Assembly: GCF_030272615.1 (NCBI RefSeq)
Contig: NC_081411.1
Coordinates: 180,814,977 to 180,878,976, forward strand
DNA length: 64,000 nt
Direction of reading: 5' to 3'
Origin: Cryptomeria japonica
Lineage: Eukaryota > Streptophyta > Pinopsida > Cupressales > Cupressaceae
A model generated the notes under the pieces. That model did no database searches. It had not been told where the DNA came from and saw only the letters and a list, made by a program, of their open reading frames with translations. How positions within the stretch are numbered: the first letter of the stretch is position 1; each line of letters opens with the position of its first letter. This document shows positions 32,853-45,400 of this stretch, in pieces. The position numbers and the translations under genes are program-made.

Positions 32853-33019
32853 ATCTCCCCCTTTATCATTGATGGAAAAATATATTCAAGACAATTGTGC
32901 ACAACTCCTACTTACTCATGCAACTCCTCAAATATATATTCCTTTCTCCCCCTTTTGACATCAAGAATAAAACATTCTAGAAAGAAAGAAGGAAAGAACA
33001 AATATATACACCAAAACTT
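32853..33019 (-). promoter_or_regulatory. 3' region of E with polypurine tracts
   Basis: Minus-strand AAAGGGGGAGAT (32853-32864) and AAAAGGGGGAGAA (about 32946) lie between ORF2 and the LTR. Confidence 0.7.
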
Positions 33020-34516
33020 TTAGTTGCTCATCTTTGGAATTAGAAACTTGTATTTTTCTTTCAGATCCATAAGAAGAACTTCCCAAGAATATATAGCTAG
33101 TTTGATAGTTACTGAAAGACTTCTGCACTCAACCAACACATCGACTAAATTTAAAAAACTATCTAGAGTAGATGGATTCTTCTCATACTCGACTGCATTC
33201 TCAAGCAGTTCTAAAAAATACTCTAGCTTAGCTTTAACAATCTCCTTGACTTTACAAAACATGCTCACAAAGTCTTCGTTCTGCCTTTCCAACAACAAGA
33301 GCTCAAATTGAAGAGAATCAACTCTTTTCTTCTACTCACCATTCTTATCATTTAGAAAATCAAACGAATTGCCTATATTTGTTAGTTCATCTTCTATAAC
33401 ATCAATCTTACTTTTTTGCTTCATTGCAACTGTTGGCCAAGCATAAGGGCTTCACTTAGTGAGTTTGGGTTATAGCATGTGCATTCATGGAATACTAAAG
33501 AATCCTCCTATTTTTAAAAAGTACTTCCCTAAAATCCTTTTTTGTCACCCCCTCCTAATACACAACCTGAATTAAAAGACCCCCTATTCTCACCAAATAT
33601 TGTTTTTTTTCATAGTCTAAATTAAAAATCCCTTTATTTTCATTGATAGGAAATATATTGTACCCTAATTTTGGGGATATTAAATCCCCGAATATGAATG
33701 CACATGGTATAATATTGCCTAGCTAGTGAAGCCCCTATATGACCAAGAAATACAATACTTGTAGATTCTTTTAGCACTACAGATATAGATTCTCAACTCC
33801 TCAATACATGTTGATAAGTACTTTTGTGCATCAATATATTAATTCAGAAAATTCAATATTTCCAGACCCTTTTCCTTAACTGACTTCGTAGATATTCTTT
33901 CTTTTAGAACCTAATTCAAATATTTCAGAAGAAGATTATAGATATCTTCAGGGCTCATGTTGTTCTGGATCAAATGCTTCATTAGAATATTCTCAATTCT
34001 GTCGGACTCGATTGAAGCTAGACATTTCACACCAATCTTCTTGATTTCATCCATATTGTCAACTAGTTTTAGCAAATTAGACTCATCATTTAAATCTCCA
34101 ACTTCTTGTTCTACAACTTCTAAATCTCCTTTAGCTATAGGTGATTCGAGATCATCAATTATCACAATGTCTTCTACCTTGCTTCTCTTTGGCCTAGAAA
34201 TACTGATGGGAATAGGCTATTTCCTTTTCTTCTTTCTAGAAGACAAATCTCCAAAATCAGAAGAGAAAGATACAGAAACTGGGCCAACACTCTACATGTC
34301 CATAAATAATTTTAAATAGACATTGTAAACTTCTTCTTTGTTAGCCAGACTAGTTAAATACCTAAACATTTGCCTTGCAATTGGAATAGTAGACTCCCAT
34401 ATAACATTATCTTTTTTTGAAAGGGATTCCAAATAGTGAATAACCAAACTCACTAGTAATGACCCAAACCAGAAAGCATAATTCTTCTCTTTTGTCATCT
34501 TAATATTTTCCAACAA
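33020..34516 (-). pseudogene. ORF2 C-terminal half, element E
   Basis: Reading from 34516: FWFGSLLVSLVIHYLESL then VIWESTIPIARQ, equivalent to the KFGSLLV block of B. After it come a Lys/Arg cluster (RKKRK), an acidic segment and coiled-coil-like residues ending near 33020 (KAKLEYFLELLENAVEYEK). Stops and frameshifts are frequent, and a MITE sits inside. The N-terminal ITKE domain is deleted. Confidence 0.6.
33446..33736. mobile_element. Candidate MITE (291 bp) inside element E
   Basis: The ends are imperfect inverted repeats of about 40 bp: AGGGCTTCACT at 33446 and its complement AGTGAAGCCCCT at 33736, continuing to CATGTGCATTCA / TGAATGCACATG further in. ATA flanks both ends (33443-33445, 33737-33739), a possible 3-bp TSD. 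It has no coding capacity. Three-base duplications fit PIF/Harbinger-type MITEs, but the superfamily is uncertain. Confidence 0.65.
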
Positions 34517-34579
34517 TAATTATTTAAGCAATTAACACAACTTGAATGATTAGTTCTCCGTCACTAGTATATGTGTCAT

Positions 34580-34904
34580 ATATACTGTAATTGTTGAGGG
34601 AACTAACATTGGGACACATAATTGATACCAAGATCAATGAGAAATCCTAACATCAAGATTCTGAGATTAATGAAAAGTCTAGGAAACCTTAAAACTCATC
34701 ATCCAGAGTTGTTCATAATGTGTTCCCGTTATCACGCTTCATAATGACTTCTAACCAAAACAACAACACTGACTGCATACAACTTTCAGAACATTCATAA
34801 CATCCGGACTAATATCCGAACTGCATACACTATCTGACCCAAACCAGATAGCAGGTTTGACATCAATGACAACATTATTCACACAATTCTAACAATCTCC
34901 AACA
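34580..34904 (-). repeat. 5' LTR of element E (U3 remnant)
   Basis: Matches the end of the other LTR over at least 302 bp, and ends CTCCAACA at 34904. The rest of the LTR has been deleted. Confidence 0.8.
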
Positions 34905-34909
34905 CTAAT

Positions 34910-36445
34910 GCTAAAGATTCTATAAAATTGAGAGGGGTCAAAAATTTGTGATCCTCATCCAAAACACCTATTAGACACAACTCAAACAAATTTTATAATT
35001 TTTTTTTGGATGAAGTCATGTTACCTATAAATATTACCATAAGTCAAAGATCATTTGAGAAATTCAATCCCTAGTATGTGAAAATTAATAAGCAACAAAT
35101 CTCTTGTTGTTGTAAAACACACATGTAATTTTATTAGTATTATGATGTTTTTCAATATATACATTGTGTTTTGCATAGTAACATGCTTATCCAGTAATGT
35201 GGTTTGATATGCCACCTGAAAAAATCAAAGAATTTGTAGCGAGTTTATTTTGTTAAATGTGTAATGGGCAATTATTTTATTTAAGTTCATGCATCTTTGG
35301 ACAATATTCTAGTTGTGGCAAATTTTCATTACTAGTAGAATGCATGCATGAGAGTAGTGAAGGTGATTTTGGACAAGAACTAGTAGATGTTAAAAGATTT
35401 AAGAATGTTGAGTATCCCTTAAAGAAAGGAAAAACAAGAAAGTGTGTCTATTTAATCACATAAAAGGTTAGTGTACATGCATTCATGTCAGAATTTAAGA
35501 GTAAGATTGTACCAAAATATCTGACACACTCTCAACATGTTAGATGGCTTGATGCTCAATTTTGTACATTTAGAAATTCATTTCTAGTTGGAAGTATACT
35601 ATCAGGGGTAGACTTTGCAGAAAAATATAATCTTAAGCCACAAGAGGAAATTCAATCTCAGTATTACAATTCCACTCAGGTTGCTATTTTTGTTCATATT
35701 GTTTATAAACATGCAGATAATATCACAAAAGTTGATAGAAATTTTTGAAGAGAGTACCATTTCTATGTGAGAGATAATCGGATGCACTCATCAGAGTTTG
35801 ATCATATTGTTTCAACATATTGTATACAAATTTAAGAGAAAGAGGAATCCTAATGACATAATATCTTATATGGTCACATAATTGTATAGGACAATTCAAG
35901 AATGCTTGAATGTTTTATTGGTTAAGCAGGGCTCACAAGGAATAAAATATCCAACATATATGGAGATTTTTTGAAGCTAGACATGGTAAAGTATAACATG
36001 ATGGAGTTGGTGCATGTGTTAAAAGAATTCTTGCATGAAAGTAATAAAAATTTAAAGATAATATTAAATTTAAAGATGCACATGTAATTATGAATTTGTG
36101 CAATACAACATTATCTATTCGATCAGATGTGAACTCTATGGTTCAGTGATTCTTTTGGTTAGTTGAAGAAGAGAACATTGTAACCATACTTGATTGTGAG
36201 ACAATTAGCGGGTCAAAAAAATGACATTCATTTAAGAGTTCAAATGCAAGCACATAGACTTGGACAAGGGAACTTGCATGTTTTTGTTAGTTTTATATTT
36301 TAGGTGATTCTAATGTATGTGAGAATACTAAATGGGTTAAAGAGTGGAATCAAAGATCATTAACACCTGCTCAAGCGCAAGATCATATTGACATAACAAT
36401 GGAAGATAATGATCAATCATTTGCATCAAATGATTGTGATCGTAC
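34910..36445 (+). pseudogene. DNA-transposon transposase-like gene, catalytic and C-terminal part
   Basis: After E the gene resumes. It shows ISQRSFEKFNP followed by QISCCCKTH, then a core with RWLDAQFCTF, SILSGVDFAEKY, EIQSQYYNSTQVAIFVHIVY and YHFYVRDN. Near the end RELACFC, then GDSNVCENTKWVKEW. The order 'CxCxxH ... DFAE-Y-x-EIQS ... RELxCFC' matches a transposase-like family found mostly in animals; the Asp of DFAE may be catalytic. Many stops make it a pseudogene. The 3' end is lost in the microsatellite at 36446. Confidence 0.55.
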
Positions 36446-36559
<114 letters not shown>

Positions 36560-37699
36560 GTTGGTAAACATATTTGTCACTGCGGTTGTTTACCTGAAAC
36601 TGAACTTGTTTGCCCGATGAGCAGTGACAAACATTCAAACAGATGGAGAGATCGTTTTGTGAAACATGATCATATGATATGCGTATTTAGGGATTTTGTG
36701 TATTTTTAACCTGAAAGTACATAAAGGAGAAAACATAAAACTAAAAAGAAATAAAGATAGAAACCCCAACAATACACATACGGCCATCAACTGAGATTTC
36801 TCAACATTAGCAACAAATTACAAGGGGAGTTTATAAGGTAATATGCTTAGCCATGAGATGACGATAAAGAAGATTGACAAATCTCAACATACGGAGAGAT
36901 AAGATACTTTAACACATTCAAACTGACATAACAAAGGTTGCTTGTGCATCATCACATCAATTGTACAAATCACATATGCATAAAAAGACTTCCAATTTGA
37001 CATACAAAAAATTAGAAATGATAACACATGAATACATTTAGAACACATGAACTAAGACGTATTATTCATTATCCTTTTGGAAATATACAAGTCTAAAATA
37101 CTTTCTATACATAGTGCAAATCAAAATGTCATTACAAGTTTCTCCTAGAATTCCAGCAAAGTTTTCCCCTCTATAAAAGTCCCCTCATTAATTAAAAATT
37201 GCCTTCCATTTATAGGCTTTCCCTAATAACTAATTAGTAACCACCCGGTAGCTACCTTTACATTTTTCAATTAGAAACTACTTGGTTTTTCCACAAAAAA
37301 AATTTTAGTTAGAAACTACTCAACTTTTATATAAAATTAGTCAATTTCCTAACCTTTGACTAAAGTATGACAAAATTCATAATTTCCAAAAGATAACTTA
37401 AAACCAAGTTATTGATTTTGTCAGAATGACCATTATGTATTCTCTTAACCTATGAATTGTTCTTTCTGATTGCGTTTGCTAAGCAACTTTCCTTTCTATG
37501 AACATAATTTCTTCTTGAATAATAATGGGAAAGCTTGCATTAGGTATGACTATTTCCCTTTCCTTCATTTTCATTGTTACCTTTCATATCTCAACAAGCA
37601 TCTTGGGAAAAATACTTGTCATTGCAAATCACCCCACACATTAGCTATAAAGAAGAAACATCTTTCATATAGGTTCTCTGTAGCATTTTAAAGATGAAA

Positions 37700-39120
37700 A
37701 CCTTTGAAAATGATGTAGATATCACCCAAGACATAGTTCCATTGAAGATGATATCTCAGCCTTCATTCACTTGTCTGACTACCTCTTAGCTTGTGAGATG
37801 CTCCCATAGTAATTTCTTCTCCCAAATAATAACACACCTGTAATCTTCCCAAGTCGTTCATTTGCCATGCGAATTTCACGTTTTATTCAAATAGGAGTTG
37901 AAGCTACCAAGAAAACTTGTCCATGCTATAGGATTAAAATATGATGTGTATTGATTCAAATATTTTGAGGGATTCCTTACGAACTCCATAGTGGCACATT
38001 CATAATAGTTGTAATGCTTCAACATGCTGATGGACATCCATACTTAGTGTAGAGACTACAATCTTTTCAATAAGTCCACTTCGTGAAGAACCTTTCAATC
38101 ATTGTCTTCTTTGAGGAATTTTCTTTTTTATTGCTCACATGTTGAGTCTATGTTTTTGCATGTTCTATGCAAGCCAAGAATGAAGGAATTGTGACATGGC
38201 TATTTGCCTTGAAATGAGTACATATCTCCACAAGGCATTCTATCAAACAAGTCATGTGGCTTGTTTAATGAGTTTACAAATGTGTCGTGTATTTTGCAAC
38301 TATAATGTTTGATAAAAATCCCTTTGATATTTGTGTATTCATTACCCTCCATGAGTGGAAGTATCTTCCACATATTTTATTAATGCTCCCTACATTCAGA
38401 TCATGGCACACCAAGAGACCACACTGCTTGAGGTACCAACGACAAGTGATTTGTATGCTTGGTTTGCGATCTCACATTTGTACCTTCATTTCCACCCACT
38501 TGCAATCATTGCAGTCCATATTCGGCATGTTGTCCTATCATAAAATACAAACTACAATGCTTCACAAAAATGGATTTGTGCCTCCATATTGGCATTTCTT
38601 GGAATCATTATGTCAAACAACTTGTGTATATGCAGATTACTTTGCATCACTTTTATTGCAACATTTAATCAAAGACTTCTCCTGCCTTGTGTATGCTTCC
38701 AGATTTAACTTTTCTGCAATCATGGCACATCGTGGGAAGATATCTCCTAAGGCTTTCTGTTAAACTCTTCATACATCTTTTCTATGCTTCTACAGTCACA
38801 TACATGACTACCAAGGTAGCCATTTTGGTGCAAAAACAAAAATGATGCCTTTATAGTTTCAAATTGAATTTGATTCGAAGTTTCTAAAGCAAAATTTTCA
38901 ACTCAATACTTGACAAAAATTTCCTCATCGATATGCCTCAACACAAATACATTTCATGAATATCCATTTTCCATCGGGAGGTAGAATGTTGGAAAATGTT
39001 GGTATGTGTTTATAACTCCAATGTTTGACAAAAAATGATGTGTCTTTAACCTGGTTCGAAGCTCCCATTTTGCTTTCATGTCTCCAGAGCAGCTACATTT
39101 TCAACATCTGATGAAACCAT
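37700..39120 (-). pseudogene. PPR-protein-like fragments inside F's 3' LTR
   Basis: Minus-strand segments resemble plant pentatricopeptide repeats: CRSIEKMYEEFNRKP (like KCGSIEKAREVFxxMP) near 38790 and KSGSIHKAGEVFD near 38690, with stops and frame changes between. Organellar RNA-binding PPR genes are numerous in plants, so capture by a retroelement is plausible. Recognition is by motif only. Confidence 0.45.
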
Positions 39121-39205
39121 TTATCTTCAGTGCATTGATGAATGTTCAAAAACTGCTACTTGAAGCTCTTTTTTTTGTTTTTGTTTTTAAAACTCTTATG
39201 AAAAA

Positions 39206-39361
39206 GGTTAAGAATGCTCACTTTTTGAGCATTTCTAACCTTCTTGAAAAAGTGGGACACGCAAGGTTAAGAAGTGAGGTTAGAAATGCTCAAAAAGTGA
39301 GCATTCTTAACCTTCTTGGCAAAAGGTTAAGAATGCTAAAAAACGGAGCACTTCTAACCTA
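39206..39361. repeat. Perfect 36-bp inverted repeat plus third arm
   Basis: 39206-39241 and 39277-39312 are perfect reverse complements with a 35-bp spacer. A third, slightly diverged copy in the first orientation follows at 39326-39361. Each arm also contains its own hairpin, TGCTCA with TGAGCA. A diverged copy of the whole structure lies at 45350-45505 in the other LTR. Confidence 0.85.
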
Positions 39362-39964
39362 CTGCTTCAACGGATTATCCTCTAGACCTTGGAAACCATT
39401 GATCATAGAGAGGAATCAAGGAAGAATGCAACCAACACTTTTAGACAAATTTTTATCGCAAATGACCAGACATATTAAAATAATTTAAAATATTAAATTA
39501 TTATTTAAGAAATAATTTAAATATTTTAAATTTATTTCTTTGGCTAGAGAAAAATGACATAACTTTCAAATGGTAGGGAGTTAAGTCCTGAAATTTGAAA
39601 CACGCATCAATGGCAGGGAAATATGTCCACACAATTATTTATACCTTATGAAAAATCCGAGGATGAGATATTTTAATCATTTTGGGGTAACGGACACCAA
39701 AAATTGGAAGTTTAAAATATGACAAAGTATGAACTGGGTTTAGGTGAAAGTTGACCATGTGATATAAAATGACACTTAGATCCTGACTATCAACTGATTT
39801 CCCTCAATTTGTGATAATTTTATAAATTCTTCCTTTTTCGTATTTTGACTAGTAATGACCTTGAACAACGCGCTCATTTCTTATGCATAAACACCCATTG
39901 GCCCTTCATTCAACACTGGGATCGATTTGAAATTAAAATTTTAGGTATGCCAAATATGGGGGCA

Positions 39965-40694
39965 ATAGCTAGCTAAGACTGGGGACAAGGACTACAAAGG
40001 ATGCTAGATGAACTTAAAATCTCTAGTTTGCAGGCTAGTGCAGTATCCATTAGGCAACAGAGTCAAAGAGAAAACAACGCAAGGAATAGATAGAGAAACT
40101 AGACAGAAACCAAAAATAAAGGAACGAACACAATAAAAATCAAACTAAAGTATGTACATGGTAGGCAAAGCTCACCTCAAAGCTCTCCATGATTATCATA
40201 CAAAACCATTCACGAGATGAGAGAAATAGGCACCTTTGCGGAATAGTGGAGTACATCCATGTGATACCTATAAGCTTAGCAGGCTGGCAAGATCAACATG
40301 TAGAAGATGAGAAATATATTTGAGAAATGAACCAAACAACCATATCTCATCATAAATCTATGAGCTCTCTTGAAAGATTTGGGTACCATTTTGAACATTA
40401 TGGGCAACTTGTGGAATATTCCCAAGTATACCTATATACTCTATCTGGACATCCCTCTGATAGTCTTGTTTGCAACAAATTGACCCATGAATTAGACAAC
40501 CTTCATATAATCTGTAATATGAAGAAACTTGAGTTGACACATCCATCAAATCATGTTCTTGAATATCATCTTGAAAAGCACCTAAAGAAATACACTCATC
40601 TTAAAACAAAGGATTGAGGTACACACTTTTACCATAGGATAAGTCATCATTTGAAACCTTCAAACACCAATTTGGAATACAATCATTATGAGAA
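39965..40694. other. Element F internal non-coding part
   Basis: Between the left LTR and the end of the unknown ORF. A plus-strand open frame (40327-40617) shows no known domain. No purine-rich tract is found next to the LTR on either strand. Confidence 0.5.
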
Positions 40695-42301
40695 TTAACA
40701 ACAAAAAATTTTCATCTTCATTAGATCATCCATCACCTCACTTATCTCTATATTCTTGGTATAGTTTGCAAAACTATCCTCTTTGATAGCGGTGTCTTCT
40801 TGATTTAAAGATTCAAAATGAGGATTGTTTTGAATTTTGGAAACTTCATAAGGCATAGATTGCAATTCCATTGAGATAGTGACATTTATTGATATTCCTA
40901 AATGGATTTTATTTTCAACCTCCTCATAGATATCTGTATTACTTTTTGTGTTCTCTTGTCCCAATGGTTCCTCTTCATCACACTCTTCATGGAATTTGAA
41001 AACTTCATAGTCAGGAGGCATGCATGATAAAGAGTGGATACTTGATTTTTCATCTTTTTCACTTGAGGTTGATCTAGGAGTTTAGAAAAAGTCTCTATTT
41101 TTGAAGATAAAGAATATGTCTGCAAAATTTTACCTATGGTTGCTTCTCCATTGGTCATATCCATACAAGATTGTCCATTAGGTATCATACCTTTAATTTT
41201 CGCAGAAAAGTTTTCATCTTCAACTGTTAGTGATGGATGAATGAGAATATCCTTTCCACATAGAAATTCATCGTCTGAAGAATTGAGACACGAAGTTAGA
41301 ATGAGAACTATAGGAGATTCTTCTTTATCCCTCTCCTCTTCAATATTTTCTTGAAGCTTGAGTTGCATGGAAGTCTTGAAATCATTTATTTCTCCTTCAA
41401 GCTCCTTGTTTTTAGGTTCATGGAAAACTTCCTCCTTGCTATGGTGATCTTCATAATTCTCATGGCATACAGGAACACAATCTTCTTTTTCTTCTTCGCA
41501 TACATTATCTTGATCTTTCTTTTGACATGTATCTTTATGAGCTAATATGGCTTCACCTTCCTTAACACATGCATAATGTGATGGATCTTTTTCAAAACTT
41601 GGATCATGACAGATCTCATCAAGACCGTGCACATATTCAAGAAAACAATTTTCTCCTTCTTTTTGTTTAATCTCTTGCAATGTTTGAAGCAGAGAAGGAT
41701 GCATTTTGTCATGATCAAGTTTCCTATTTCCATAGAAGCTTTTCAAAAACTTGATATGTGAATCATCGAGAATCTGATTTTGTTGTGAAATGGGTGGAGG
41801 AGAATGAGCATTGACATTATTATCCATTTTTGATTCAAAAATACAATCACGAGCAAAAATTTGGTTCTCTCTTCCATCTTTTTCCTCAATATTTTGTAGA
41901 CTCTAAAGTAGAGAAGGATTAATTTTATTAGGATCAAGTTTCTTTCCACTGTATAAACTCTTCAATAAGTTGACTTGTTTGGGATCATCATGCCTTTGAC
42001 TCTATTGAGCAACTGATATCAAAGAAAGATCACTTTTGTCTTCGTCTTTCTTGATTGTCGTGGATTTAGGTAAATGATCACAAGCAAGAAAACTGATCTC
42101 CTTTCCATCATTTTCTTCAATATCTTGCAACACTTGACATAAAGAGGGATGAATCTTATCAGGAGTAAATTGCATGCCACCATAAAATTTCTTCAAGAAG
42201 TCGACTTGTATGGGCTCATCAAGAACTGGCCTCTTTGGATATACATAATCTTCATCGTCACTTTCACTGTCACTTTCAAATTTTCCTTTGTACCAAACCA
42301 T
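40695..42301 (-). pseudogene. Unknown protein with three ~75-residue repeats, element F
   Basis: Minus-strand ATG 42301 opens after the PBS. One frame runs to 40898 with only two stops (about 42003 and 41905), then shifts near 41030 and ends at 40695. The N-terminus is acidic (ESDSESDDEDYVYPKRP). Three repeats start at residues about 35, 111 and 185: FLKKFYGG then DKIHPSLCQVLQDI; LLKSLYSG then NKINPSLL; FLKSFYGN then DKMHPSLLQTLQEI. The rest is highly acidic with many Glu and Lys. I recognise no family. It holds the position of gag, so a Gag-like or accessory role is possible. Confidence 0.6.
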
Positions 42302-42396
42302 TCTTCTAAATTTGATCTTTCAGATAGAGTCACCAACCTTCATTCTGAATAAGGTACCTTGAAATTTTTGAGGAACAAAGCATACTGGTAGTTCGC

Positions 42397-42414
42397 TCCC
42401 CAGCAGAGTCACCA
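42397..42414 (-). promoter_or_regulatory. Primer-binding site, element F
   Basis: The minus strand reads TGGTGACTCTGCTGGGGA six bases after the LTR end. The plus strand thus reads like a tRNA 3' end finishing in ACCA. Similar sites (TGGCGACTCTGCTGGGGA) occur in plant Ty3/gypsy elements. The tRNA species is not assigned with certainty. Confidence 0.7.
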
Positions 42415-42420
42415 AAAATC

Positions 42421-45400
42421 TGTTGGTAAACAGATTTGTCACTGCGATCTTTACCTGAAACTGACCCTATTTACCCGATGAGAAGTGACAAGCGTTCCAA
42501 CAGTTGGAGAGATCAATCTGTGAAACACAATCTTCCTCTACATTTGAGAGGGGCAACTCCCTCGTATGATAGGGGTATTTAGGATTTTTGTGTACTTTTA
42601 ACCTGAAAGCACATAAAGGAGAAAACATAAAACTAAAAAGAAATAAAGATAGAAACCCCAACAATAGACATACGACCATCAATTGAGATTTCTTAACATT
42701 AGCAACAAATTACAAGGGGAGTTTATGAGGTAATATCCTTAGCCATGAGATGACGATAAAGAAGAATGACAAATCTCAACATACAGAGAGATAAGATACT
42801 TCAACACATTCAAACTGAGATACCAAAGGTTGCTTGTGCATTATCACATCAATTGTACAAATCACATATGCATAAAAAGACTTCCAATTTGACATACAAA
42901 AAATCAACAATGATAACACACGAATACATTTAGAACACACGAACTAAGACATATTATTCATTATCTTTTTGGAAATATACAAGTCGAAAATCCTTTCTAT
43001 ACATAGTGCAAATCAAAATGTCATTACAAGTTTCTCTTGGAATTCCAACAGAGTTTTCCCCTCTGTAAAAATTCCCCCCGTTAATTACAAATTGCCTTCC
43101 ATTTATAGGCTCTCCTTGATAACTAATTAAAAACCACTCAGTAACTACCTTTACATTTTTGAGTTAGAAACTACTTGGTTTTTGTAAAAAAAAAGAGTTT
43201 AGTTAGAAACTACTCAACTTTTATACAAAATAGTCTATTTCATAACCTTTTACTAAAGTATGACAAAATTCATAATTTCCAAAAGATAACTTAAAACGAA
43301 GTTATTGATTTTGTCAGAATGACCATTATGTATTCTCTTAACTTGTGAATCGTGCTTTCTGATAGCGTTTGCTAAGCAACTTTCCTTTCTATGAACATAA
43401 TGCCTTCTTGAATAATAATAGGAAAGCTTGCATTAGGTATGAATAATTCTCTTTCCTTCATTTTCATTGTCACCTTTCATATCTCAAAAAGCATCTTGGG
43501 AAAAATACTTTTCATTGCAAATCACCCCACACATTAGCTATAAAGAAGAAACATCTTTCACATAGGTTCTCTGTAACATTTTAAAGATGAAAACCTTTGA
43601 AAATGATGTAGATATCACCCAAGACATAGTTCCATTGAAGATGACATCTCGGCCTTCATTCACTTGTCTGACTACCTCTTAGCTTGTGAGATGCTCGCAA
43701 GGTAATTTTTGCTCCCAAATAATAACAGACCTGTAATCTTCCCAAGACCTTCATTTGCCATGCCAATTTCATGATTTATTTACATAGGAGTTGAAGGCAC
43801 CAAGAAAACCCGTCCATGCTATATGATTAAAATATAACATGTATTGATTCAAATATTTTGAGGGATTCCTTACGAACTCCATATTGGCACATTCATAATA
43901 GTTGCAATGCTTTAACGCACTGATGGACATCCATACTTAGCGCAGAGACTACAATATTGTAAACAAGTCCACTTTGTGAAGAACCTTTAAATCATTGTCT
44001 TCTTTGAGGAATTTTCTTTTTAATTGCTCGATGTTGAGTCTATGTTTCTACATGTTCTATGCAGGCCAAGAATGAAGGAATTGTGACATGGCTATTTGCC
44101 TTGAAATGTGTACATATCTCCACAAGGAATTCTATCAAACCAGTCATGTGGCTCATTTAATGAGTTCACAAATGCGTCTTGTATTTTGCAACTATAATGT
44201 TTGATAAAAATTCCTGTGATATTTGTGTATTCATTACCCTCCATGAGTGGGTGTATCTTCCACATATTTTATTAATGCTCCCTACATTCAGATCATGGCA
44301 CACCAAGAGACCACATTGCTTGAGGTACCAACGACAAGTGATTTGTATGCTTGGTTTGTGACCTCACATTTGCACCTTCATTTCCACCCACTTGCAATCA
44401 TTGCAGTCCATATTCGGCATGCCCTATCACAAAATCCAAACTACAATGCTTCACAAAAATGGATTTGCATCTCCATATTGTCATTTGTTGGAGTCATTCT
44501 ATCAAACAACTTGAGTATATGCAGATTACTCTGCATCTTTTTTATTGCAATATTTAATCAAACACTTCGCCTCCCTCGTGTATGCTTCCAGATTTTAGTT
44601 TTCTGCAATCATGGGACATTGTGGGAAGATATCTCTTGAGGTTTTCTATTAAACTCTCCACACATCTTTTCTATGCTTCTACAGTCACATACACGACTAC
44701 CAAGGTACCCATTTTGGTGCAAAAACAAAAATGACAGCTTTATAGTTGCAAATTGAATTTGATTAGAAGTTTCTAAAGCTGACTTAATGATTCTATTTGC
44801 GTAGATCCTATGATCATTGTATTCCATTCCTCAAGATGACATCTTTTTGAGGCATTCAACCAATGGTTGTAGAATTTGACTTTACCCTGCCAATTGCATT
44901 TGTTTGATAATTTTTGAAATCTTTTCGCCAATTTAGTTTGTGCAAATCTGACATTACCATGTGCCATAAGATGACATGTATTTAGAGCATTATGTCAGAC
45001 AATTCACTTGCATTTCGCATGCACGTCTACCAGAGCATTTTCAACTCAATACTTGACAAAAATTTACTCATCGATATGCCTCAATGGAAATACATTTCAT
45101 GAATATCCATTTTCCACAGGCAAGGAGAATGTTGGAAAATGTTGGTATGTGTTTATAACTCCAATGTTTGACAAAAACCGATGTGTCTTTAACCTGGTTT
45201 GAAGCTCCCATTATGCTTTCATGTCTCCAGTGCAGTTGCATTTTCAACATCTGGTGAAACCATTTATCTTTAGTGCATTGATGAATGTTCATAACCTACT
45301 ACTTGAAGCTCTTTTTTTTATTTTTGTTTTTAAAACTCTTATGAAAAAGGTTAAGAATGCTCAGTTTTTGAGCATTTCTAACCTTCTTGACAAAGTGGGA

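Larger units (their letters stand above)
31607..34904 (-). mobile_element. LTR element E (minus strand), internally deleted
   Basis: The 3' LTR is complete (31607-32852), the 5' LTR retains only about 325 bp of U3 (34580-34904). Between them lie polypurine motifs and the second half of ORF2; the PBS, gag and the ORF2 N-terminus are deleted. A MITE (33446-33736) is inserted. ORF2 and U5 motifs place it in the same group as A-D. Confidence 0.8.

Noticed and set aside
31619-34904. Alternative left boundary of E at 31619
   Set aside because: It gives no TSD; 31607 gives CTAGT/CTAAT and restores the interrupted transposase frame.
38287-38763. 158-residue plus-strand frame in F's LTR (also at 44179-44639)
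   Set aside because: The copies are broken differently in the two LTRs, and the minus strand gives PPR-like signatures instead.
42385-42414. tRNA gene end (T-arm-like sequence plus ACCA)
   Set aside because: No anticodon or D-arm upstream; it is the complement of a PBS beside an LTR.
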